Source: Sphingobacterium chungjuense
GTDB taxonomy: Bacteria > Bacteroidota > Bacteroidia > Sphingobacteriales > Sphingobacteriaceae
Direction of reading: 5' to 3'
Assembly (NCBI RefSeq): GCF_011316935.1
Contig: NZ_WLYS01000004.1
Location: 310,001-374,000, forward strand
DNA length: 64,000 nt
The notes under the pieces were generated by a model. The model was not told the origin of the DNA. It searched no databases and saw only the letters and a program-made list of their open reading frames with translations. The first letter of the stretch is position 1. The number at the start of each line of letters is the position of its first letter. Positions 46,047-53,482 of the stretch are shown here, piece after piece. Both the position numbers and the translations under genes were made by a program.

Positions 46047-48458
46047 ATGCAAAATTACCTCAAAACAGCCTGGCGAAACATTAAACGCCAAAAAAGCTTT
46101 GCTGCGATCCATGTCTTAGGCATGGGCGTAGCCATTGGTGTGGCGACCTTATTGTTTCTCACGGCTATGTTTGAGTTGTCTTTCGACGATCAGCACGAAG
46201 ATCGGGATCGCATTGGCTTGCTTTATTTTCAATCTAATCCTGCACATGGACTGACCTACTCGAGTACGATGCCTACGCCGTTGGCGCCCATATTGAACGC
46301 TGAGATAGAAGGTTTGGAAGGCGTGTCTCGTTATTACAACAGCACACTTCTTTTCCGCAATGGCGATAAGCAAATCAGCTCCGACGCAAAATTTGTCGAT
46401 CCCGACTTTCTATCCATCTTCGATTTTGGACTGGAAGAAGGTGCAGACAATGCGCTGAAAGATTTAGATCATATTGCGATTACTAAGAAATTGGCTACTT
46501 CACTTTTTGGTGTAAGTACTGTAGTCGGTCAATCCGTTGAGGTATACCTCAACGGATCTTGGACTTCTAAGATTATTTCTGCGATTCTTCAGGATCTTCC
46601 TAAAAATTCCAGCTTAGAGTTCACCTCTCTAATTCGCTTCGAACATAAACCAAACTACCTGAACAACTTAGATCAGTGGAATCATAATGATCATAGCGTA
46701 TTTGTAAAAACGACGCTGCCCATAAACCAAAAAGCTGCATTCAATACTAAAACTCGACAGGTAATTACCAATCATTTCAAACCACAAACCGAGGAACTGA
46801 AAAGAGATGGCGCCACCGCCGATGCCAATGGCGATTATATCACCTTACAAGCACTTCCTTTTTCAGATTATCATTTGAACGAACTAGGCTTAGGTGATGC
46901 TGGATCGACAACCTTTCCTTGGATGTTGATCGGCATTGCCGGATTGATGGTATTTATTGCCTGTTCGAATTTTATCAACCTGTCATTGGCGAACTCCATT
47001 ACACGCAAACGCGAAGTAGGTACGCGCAAAACGTTGGGTAGTACCAACGGACAATTGATCACACAGTTTTGGACAGAATCGCTACTAATCACTGGCGCAG
47101 CATTGATTTTTGGCTTAGTACTAGCTTGGTTGTTGCTGCCGCAATACAATGCCAACATGGGCTACAATCTCAAAATAGCAGAACTATTTAGCCCCACCAA
47201 CCTCGCACTATTTGCACTCACATTTCTTCTGATCGCTTTGATCGCTGGTGGCTATCCCGCCTGGCAAAATGCACAATCAAATGTGATCGAGGCGTTAAAG
47301 GGCACCTCCTCGGGCAGTACGAAACACGGCTTACGCAACACATTGACGGTCGTGCAATTTGCCATCGCCACCTTTATGATTATCGGCACGATCGTAATCA
47401 GTGCTCAACTGAGTTACCTTTCTAATCGTTCCCTTGGGTATAATAAAACAGAAGTAATCAGCATACCGATTGGCAGTGGTATCAACCATCAGCAGGCATT
47501 AGAAAGAATGCGGGCGGACTTGGCCACAGTACCATTCGTGACGCATGTGACAGGTACAGATATCAATATGGGTCGTGGCCGAGATGGCAGCACATCCAAC
47601 TCTAAGATTGGATTTGATTACGAAGGTCGCGGAATCAGTACGCATTTTCTACGGGTGGATTACGATTATTTGGACGCGTTAGATATCGACCTATTAGCTG
47701 GGCGTGATTTCTCCCGTGCATTTGGCACCGATACCAGTGCCATTATCGTCAACGAACAAATGGCGATCGCGCTTGGTGGTACTGATGCCATTCTTGGAAA
47801 AAATATTGACATGGGGATTACTTCGACCGTGATTGGCGTAGTCAAAGATTTTAATTTTAAAGATTTAAGGCAAAAAGTCGAACCACTAACCATGCACATC
47901 AATCCAAATATTGGTTTTGATGTAGAATATATATTTGTGCGCGTACAAACCGACAACCTGGCTACAGCTTTAAAAGACGTGGAAAAAGTCTGGAAAAACA
48001 TCAATCCGAAAGCGGCTAGTGAAGCCTCTTATCTAGATGAAAACACCGAAAATATGTACAAAAAGGATCGTCGATTTGCCCATATCATTGTTGGTGGTGC
48101 TGTCATCGCCATCGTGATATCCTGTATGGGATTGTTCGCGATAGCACTTCTAAGCATCAATCAACGGGTTAAAGAGATTGGCATCCGAAAGGTATTAGGT
48201 TCGAGCATATCCGATCTTGTGTTGCTCCTATCCAAAGACTTTATCCTGCTTGTTTTATTAGCCTTGCTGATTGCTTCGCCATTAGCTTGGTGGGGTATGC
48301 AACATTGGTTAGATGGCTTCGCGTATCGTATCGATATGGCTTGGTGGATCTTTGCCCTAGCGGGAATAATTTCTTTGGTGATCGCCATCTTAACGGTAAG
48401 CGGACAAGCTATTCGCGCAGGCCTGCGCAATCCGGTCAATAGTTTACGGAATAACTAA
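46047..48458 (+). CDS. FtsX/MacB-like ABC permease, copy 8
   Basis: 803 residues. N-terminal AWRNIKRQKSFAAIHVLGMGVAIGVATLLFLTAMFELSFDDQH, first FtsX block SNFINLSLANSITRKREVGTRKTLGSTNGQ, second block LFAIALLSINQRVKEIGIRKVLGSSI, tail GLRNPVNSLRNN. Starts 11 bp after the TSGGS-repeat gene. Confidence 0.92.
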   Translation: MQNYLKTAWRNIKRQKSFAAIHVLGMGVAIGVATLLFLTAMFELSFDDQHEDRDRIGLLYFQSNPAHGLTYSSTMPTPLAPILNAEIEGLEGVSRYYNSTLLFRNGDKQISSDAKFVDPDFLSIFDFGLEEGADNALKDLDHIAITKKLATSLFGVSTVVGQSVEVYLNGSWTSKIISAILQDLPKNSSLEFTSLIRFEHKPNYLNNLDQWNHNDHSVFVKTTLPINQKAAFNTKTRQVITNHFKPQTEELKRDGATADANGDYITLQALPFSDYHLNELGLGDAGSTTFPWMLIGIAGLMVFIACSNFINLSLANSITRKREVGTRKTLGSTNGQLITQFWTESLLITGAALIFGLVLAWLLLPQYNANMGYNLKIAELFSPTNLALFALTFLLIALIAGGYPAWQNAQSNVIEALKGTSSGSTKHGLRNTLTVVQFAIATFMIIGTIVISAQLSYLSNRSLGYNKTEVISIPIGSGINHQQALERMRADLATVPFVTHVTGTDINMGRGRDGSTSNSKIGFDYEGRGISTHFLRVDYDYLDALDIDLLAGRDFSRAFGTDTSAIIVNEQMAIALGGTDAILGKNIDMGITSTVIGVVKDFNFKDLRQKVEPLTMHINPNIGFDVEYIFVRVQTDNLATALKDVEKVWKNINPKAASEASYLDENTENMYKKDRRFAHIIVGGAVIAIVISCMGLFAIALLSINQRVKEIGIRKVLGSSISDLVLLLSKDFILLVLLALLIASPLAWWGMQHWLDGFAYRIDMAWWIFALAGIISLVIAILTVSGQAIRAGLRNPVNSLRNN

Positions 48459-48470
48459 GTCTAAAACGTT

Positions 48471-50850
48471 ATGTGGAAAAACTACCTAAAAATCATGTAT
48501 CGGAATCTCTGGAGATACAAAGCCTATTCTTTGCTCAACATTTTGGGACTTTCGATAGGCTTGGCCTCTACCTTTTTGATTTTTTTTGTGGGTACATCAG
48601 GAACGCAGCTATGATCAATTTCACGATAAATCCGCACAAACCTATCGCTTGACCAGTGGCATATCACAAGATTTTGTGGCAGCCACCACACCACCTCCGA
48701 TCGGACACGAGATGGCCAGTAAGATTCCTACAATCAAAGATTACCTGCGTCTTACACATCGGGTAGATCATCTGTTTGAGCATGATGGAAAAAAATTCGA
48801 GGAGAAAGAAGGTTTTTATGCTGATGCTAACTTCTTATCTTTCTTCTCTTTTACTGTCTTGAAAGGCGATCCGGCTACCGCATTGCAAAGTCCAGATGCC
48901 ATTTTGCTCACAGAAAAGATGGCTAATAAATACTTTGGCAACGCGGATGTCGTGGGCAAAACCTTGATCCGAGACAACAATAATCTGGTCACGGTGTCTG
49001 CTGTACTGGCTGATATTACAAGTAATTCGCACCTCCAATTTGATTATATTCTACCGATTTCAGCGATAAAGGACAATGATTGGAAATACCCGAGTCAAGA
49101 TTGGGGCAACTTCATTTATTACACCTATTTTCAGCTAGACGACCAACTTACACCTACGGCCGAAGTCCTATCCAATGTGACTGGGGAGATTATGCGTCAG
49201 TACAAAACGCATGTAGATGGGGTGATAGCCAAGACGGAATTCAAACTCCAGCCCTTGTCAGACATACACTTGCACTCGCAGAACTTTCAGGTCGATGTGG
49301 CCGTGCATGGGCATTATTTGTATGTAAACACACTATCGCTCGTAGGTCTATTTATCTTAATTGTGGCCTGCATCAATTTTATGAATTTATCAACAGCACG
49401 ATCTGCAAGAAGGGCTCGAGAAGTCGGTCTTCGAAAAGTCGTTGGTGCGGATCGCAAACAGTTGATTATGCAGTTTCTAGGAGAATCATTATTGATCACT
49501 TCTATCTCCGTCATCATCGCTCTAGCGCTGGTGATACTGGCCTTACCTGCATTTAGCCTCTTGATTGGGAAAACAATATCAATCTCTCTTTTGAGTCGGG
49601 AAATGGGGATGTACTTATTAGCCATTGCGACTATTACCGGACTTTTTGCTGGAAGCTATCCAGCGATTTACTTATCCAGTTTTAAGCCACTTTTAGTGTT
49701 GAAAGGAATTTTGACCTCGCAGCGTAGTGGTCACCGTCTCTTTCGCAATGGTTTGGTAGTCGTGCAATTCGTCGTGTCTATTTTTTTATTGGTAGGTACG
49801 ATCGTCATTTACAAACAATTGGAATTCATCAAAAATCGAGATAACGGATTCGATCGGTCGAACCTTCTCTATGTGAACATGACGGGAGATATCTGGGGCA
49901 AACAAGAAACTTGGAAAAATGCACTAGCCGACAATCCACTCACCAGCAATTTCACAATTACAGATGCTTTGCCATCTAATCTCGGCAGCGGCACTATAGA
50001 TTACTGGTATGAAGGTAAAGACGCTAACTCGGAGTTGGTCGTGCCCATGATGGATGTTGACGCCGATTTTATCTCGGTATTTGGTATGGAACTGCTGGCA
50101 GGACGTACTTTCTCTAAACTATTTACAGACTCTACCAGCTATATGATCAATGAAAGTATGGCTGCTGTCATGGGGCTCTCGCCTGAAGAGGCAGTAGGGA
50201 AACATTTTGCTGTCTGGAATAAAAAAGGTACGGTCGTTGGTGTGGTGAAAGATTTTAATTTCAAACCGGTGAGCCAATCTGTCGGTCCACTCATGATGCA
50301 ATACAACGAATGGGGCGGCATGGCGGTGATACGTACAAAACCCGGAAAACTAACAGCTACATTAGCGGCTGTAGAAGTGGTCAACACAAAGCTAAACCCA
50401 GATTATCCGTTTAACTATGGGTTCTTCGACGAAGAGCTCACGAGGCTGTACGAGAGCGAACAACGTTTGAGTAAGTTATTCGCTCTATTCGCAGGCTTGG
50501 GCATCTTTATTTCTTGCCTAGGATTGTATGGATTATCGGCATTTATGGCCGAGCAGCGCTTTAAAGAAATTGGTATCCGTAAAGTGTTGGGTTCTTCTAC
50601 GATTGGCATTGTGACGCTACTAACGAAGAGTTTCATCGGGCTGTTGGTTGTGGCTATTCTTGTAGCCATTCCAATATCTTGGTATGGCGCCGTGCAGTGG
50701 TTGAATGGATTTGCTTATCGGATTGATATGAGTATCTGGATTGCAACTTTAGCTTCTGCTATCGCATTGATGATCGCCTTGCTGACCATCGGCTATGAAT
50801 CGCTTAAAGCCGCCTTGATGAACCCAACACGTAGCCTTCGGGATGATTAG
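48471..50850 (+). pseudogene. FtsX/MacB-like ABC permease, copy 9, frameshifted near its start
   Basis: ATG 48471 opens MWKNYLKIMYRNLWRYKAYSLLNILGLSIGLASTFLIFF, then runs out of frame after a run of eight T (48580-48587) and stops soon after at TGA. Removing one T restores LIFLWVHQERSYDQFHDK and 793 residues in frame to 50850, with the normal FtsX blocks (INFMNLSTARSARRAREVGLRKVVGADRK and LYGLSAFMAEQRFKEIGIRKVLGSS) and tail NPTRSLRDD. The rest is intact, so the lesion is recent, a sequencing error, or tolerated by slippage on the T run. The alternative TTG at 48586 would lack helix 1. Confidence 0.85.
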
Positions 50851-50928
50851 AAGATTGCCGTAGGCTCATACTTCGGCTTTGTAAGGACGTCAACTCGTCA
50901 TCGCGCGGAGGTACGACAAAGCGATCTT
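50815..50928. repeat. REP-like element, left copy of a 114-bp direct repeat
   Basis: About 84% identical over 114 bp, without gaps, to 51314-51427. From 50852 it forms an imperfect palindrome bounded by AAGATTGC and GCGATCTT with a GACG...CGTC centre. The GTCATCGCGCGGAGGTACGAC half resembles the widespread CGTCATTGCGAGG...GCAATCTT repeats. The first 36 bp lie in the 3' end of permease copy 9. Confidence 0.8.
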
Positions 50929-50944
50929 CGAACAAGAAAGAATT

Positions 50945-51247
50945 ATGGAACGAGGCGGCTGCGTTTATATTATAACCAATTACAATAATACAACACTGTA
51001 TACGGGAGTGACATCGGATTTACAAGGCCGAATATATTCGCACATCCACGGTCTATCTCCTAATTCTTTTTCTAAAAAGTACAAGCTATACAAATTGGTT
51101 TATTACAATGTCTTCTCTACTATCGAAGATGCCATTGCAGAAGAAAAAAGAATTAAAGCCGGAAGCAGATCAAAAAAGGAAGCGTTAATAAATGCTTTAA
51201 ATCCAACTTGGTCTGACTTATATGAAACAGAAGTAAAACACTGGTAG
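50945..51247 (+). CDS. GIY-YIG nuclease superfamily protein
   Basis: 100 residues, the size of the solitary UPF0213/YhbQ-like GIY-YIG proteins. The GIY strand reads VYIIT, the YIG strand LYTGVT, with catalytic Arg29 (LQGRIYSH). A Glu-containing helix follows (DAIAEEKRIKAGSRSKKEALI). Such proteins cut one DNA strand with a divalent metal; targets of the solitary forms are unknown. Flanked at both sides by REP-like repeats 499 bp apart, which suggests the gene travels with them. Confidence 0.88.
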   Translation: MERGGCVYIITNYNNTTLYTGVTSDLQGRIYSHIHGLSPNSFSKKYKLYKLVYYNVFSTIEDAIAEEKRIKAGSRSKKEALINALNPTWSDLYETEVKHW

Positions 51248-51313
51248 TGACACTTTACAAGTTTCGATCATAACCCGTCACTGCGCGGGGGATCAATGAT
51301 CAATAAGACAATA

Positions 51314-51427
51314 TTGTTGAATACAACACGTAGCTTGCAGTATGGTTAGAAGATTGCCGCAGCCTCGTACCTCAGCTTCGCAAGGACGTTGACTCGTCAT
51401 CGCGCGGAGGTACGACAACGCGATCTT
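51314..51427. repeat. REP-like element, right copy of the 114-bp direct repeat
   Basis: Matches 50815-50928 without gaps (18 mismatches of 114). It begins with a decayed copy of the permease tail (LNTTRSLQYG-stop against MNPTRSLRDD-stop). A shorter half element lies at about 51269-51285 (CGTCACTGCGCGGGGG) and another AGATTGCCAAAGCC at about 51440. The interval 51248-51608 holds nothing else I can support. Confidence 0.8.
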
Positions 51428-51608
51428 ATAGTAGAATTGTAGATTGCCAAAGCCATAGACCGCTCCGAAGAAAACCAATCTGAGAACAATTATTACAAAT
51501 ACATCCCATTTGGTACCATCACCACAGTGTAGTACCACCAAGCAATCAAAAAAAACGCTATATTAGAAGGTAATTACCTATATGACATAAACGCTAAATC
51601 GAAAAAGC

Positions 51609-52568
51609 ATGATTAAATTAACTGCCCTCGTGGCTACTGCTGTGCTAAGTTGCAGCTCATTTGCACTAGCACAACAAAACCCCGTTTTCCCAGGAAATTA
51701 CGCTGATCCGGAAGGAATTGTATACAACAACACGTATTGGATCTTCCCTACCTATTCCGCACCGTATGAAGAACAAATATTCTTTGATGCTTTCTCTTCG
51801 AAAGATTTGGTCAAATGGGAAAAGCACGAGCGCATTTTGGATAATACAGAGGTGAAATGGGCGAATAAAGCCATGTGGGCACCAGCTGTACTAGAAAAAG
51901 ATGGTAAATACTATATTTTCTTTGGCGCCAATGATGTACACCCAGGCGAAGTGGGAGGAATTGGTGTAGCCGTAGCCGATAAACCCGAAGGACCATACAA
52001 AGACTTAATTGGCAAGCCTTTGATCCAGGAAAATGTCAATGGAGCACAACCAATCGATCAATTCGTATTTAAGGATAAAGACGGCACGTACTATATGTAC
52101 TACGGTGGTTGGAAGCACTGTAATATGGTAAAGTTAAAACCAGATTTCACTGGCATACTGCCATTTGAAGATGGGACTTTCTACAAAGAAGTCACTCCTG
52201 AAAATTATGTCGAAGGCCCATTCATGTTTATAAAAGATGGCAAGTACTACTTCATGTGGTCCGAAGGTGGCTGGACAGGTCCAGATTACAAAGTAGCTTA
52301 TGCGATTGCGGATTCGCCATTTGGCCCATTCAAACGAGTAAACACGATCTTAGAGCAAGATCCTGAAATTGCCACTGGTGCAGGCCATCATTCGGTGATT
52401 AAAGTACCAAACGAAGAAAAATACTTCATTGTATATCACCGCCGTCCCTTAGGCAAAACCAGTGCGCACGATCGAGTAACCTGTATAGAAGAATTGCATT
52501 TTGACGAGCAGGGCTTCATCAAGCCAGTGAAGATGACTTTTGAAGGTGTAAGTCATCCGTTGAAATAA
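51609..52568 (+). CDS. Secreted glycoside hydrolase family 43 protein
   Basis: 319 residues with a signal peptide (about 1-21, SSFALAQQ). The five-bladed propeller residues of GH43 are in place: base Asp33 (NYADPEGI), pKa-modulating Asp150 (QPIDQFVF) and acid Glu202 (YVEGPFMF). WAPAVLEKDGKYYIFFGA and GHHSVIKVPNEEKYFIVYHRRP also fit. GH43 enzymes act mostly on arabinan or xylan side chains; the exact substrate is not evident. Monocistronic, isolated from the export genes around it. Confidence 0.9.
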   Translation: MIKLTALVATAVLSCSSFALAQQNPVFPGNYADPEGIVYNNTYWIFPTYSAPYEEQIFFDAFSSKDLVKWEKHERILDNTEVKWANKAMWAPAVLEKDGKYYIFFGANDVHPGEVGGIGVAVADKPEGPYKDLIGKPLIQENVNGAQPIDQFVFKDKDGTYYMYYGGWKHCNMVKLKPDFTGILPFEDGTFYKEVTPENYVEGPFMFIKDGKYYFMWSEGGWTGPDYKVAYAIADSPFGPFKRVNTILEQDPEIATGAGHHSVIKVPNEEKYFIVYHRRPLGKTSAHDRVTCIEELHFDEQGFIKPVKMTFEGVSHPLK

Positions 52569-52591
52569 TACACGGCTAGTACAAGATGATC

Positions 52592-52629
52592 TGTTCGGAA
52601 CTGAACAACGAACTGTTCAGTTCCGAACA
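52592..52629. promoter_or_regulatory. Two enhancer-type palindromes upstream of the second ATPase gene
   Basis: Perfect TGTTC-N6-GAACA at 52592-52607 and 52614-52629, 22 bp apart, identical in form to the tolC/hlyD sites. Confidence 0.75.
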
Positions 52630-52682
52630 TTAATCAAAACTAAAACACACCACACCACCTGATATACAGCAATTTACCACTC

Positions 52683-52698
52683 TGGCACATCCTTAGAC
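52683..52698 (+). promoter_or_regulatory. Sigma-54-like promoter of the second ATPase gene
   Basis: TGGCACATCCTTAGAC: perfect -24, imperfect -12. It lies 53 bp after the second palindrome and 29 bp before the ATG. Shares TGGCACATC with the hlyD promoter. Confidence 0.6.
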
Positions 52699-52727
52699 AG
52701 AGGTTCTAGCATAAAGCCATTGCATAT

Positions 52728-53393
52728 ATGATCGAACTACAACATATTTTCAAGTGGTATAATGTCGGAGGTACGAAGACATTTGTGCTCAAAGACATTA
52801 ACCTACGTATAGAACAAGGGGAGTTCATCTCCATTATGGGCCCTTCGGGATCGGGAAAATCGACGCTCCTGCACATCTTAGGTAATCTGGACACACCAGA
52901 TGAAGGCACGTATCATTTCTTGGAAGAGGATGTATATGCGTTAAAAAGCCGCAAAAGAGCCGAACTTTTCCAATCGCGTGTTGGTTTTGTTTTCCAGTCT
53001 TATCATCTCATTGATGAGCTCACCGTGTATGAAAACATCGAAACACCTTTGATCTATAAGAATATTTCTGGTTCGGAGCGAAGAGCCATTGTGGGAGATA
53101 TGTTGGACCGTTTTGGCATTGTCGGTAAGAAAGACTTGTTTCCAAATCAGCTCTCGGGCGGCCAACAGCAGATCGTAGGTATCGCACGCGCCTTGGCAGG
53201 ATCTCCGAACCTTATTTTGGCGGATGAACCAACAGGCAACCTCAACTCTCAGCAAGGTGAAGATGTAATGAAGTTATTCAAACAACTGAATGAGGAAGGC
53301 GTAACGATCGTTCAGGTGACGCATTCGGAAAAGAATGCAGAATACGGCAACCGTATCATTAACTTATTAGACGGACAGCTTAAGAAAGATTAA
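52728..53393 (+). CDS. ABC transporter ATP-binding protein (MacB/LolD type), copy 2
   Basis: 221 residues. Walker [11 protein letters not shown]-loop FVFQSY, Walker [14 protein letters not shown] and H-switch VTHSEK are intact. The signature is [14 protein letters not shown], with Ile where Arg is near-universal in this subfamily. No permease gene is adjacent, but the promoter carries the same palindromes and -24 element as the permease operons, so it probably serves them, perhaps the second set. It lies 1.9 kb after copy 9. Confidence 0.94.
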   Translation: MIELQHIFKWYNVGGTKTFVLKDINLRIEQGEFISIMGPSGSGKSTLLHILGNLDTPDEGTYHFLEEDVYALKSRKRAELFQSRVGFVFQSYHLIDELTVYENIETPLIYKNISGSERRAIVGDMLDRFGIVGKKDLFPNQLSGGQQQIVGIARALAGSPNLILADEPTGNLNSQQGEDVMKLFKQLNEEGVTIVQVTHSEKNAEYGNRIINLLDGQLKKD

Positions 53394-53425
53394 TATCGCC
53401 AAATGTTATCTTAGGTGCACCAATT

Positions 53426-53463
53426 AAAAAGCGCTATGAAGATCGATCTTCATAGCGCTTTTT
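53426..53463. terminator. Perfect 38-bp bidirectional terminator
   Basis: A perfect palindrome with arms AAAAAGCGCTATGAAGATC and its complement, between the convergent ATPase and GH92 genes. Confidence 0.9.
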
Positions 53464-53482
53464 AGTATTTCCTAAGCTTTTT

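Noticed and set aside
51293..51541. An 82-codon minus-strand frame after the GIY-YIG gene
   Set aside because: It runs through the REP-like repeat and shows no domain or plausible start context.
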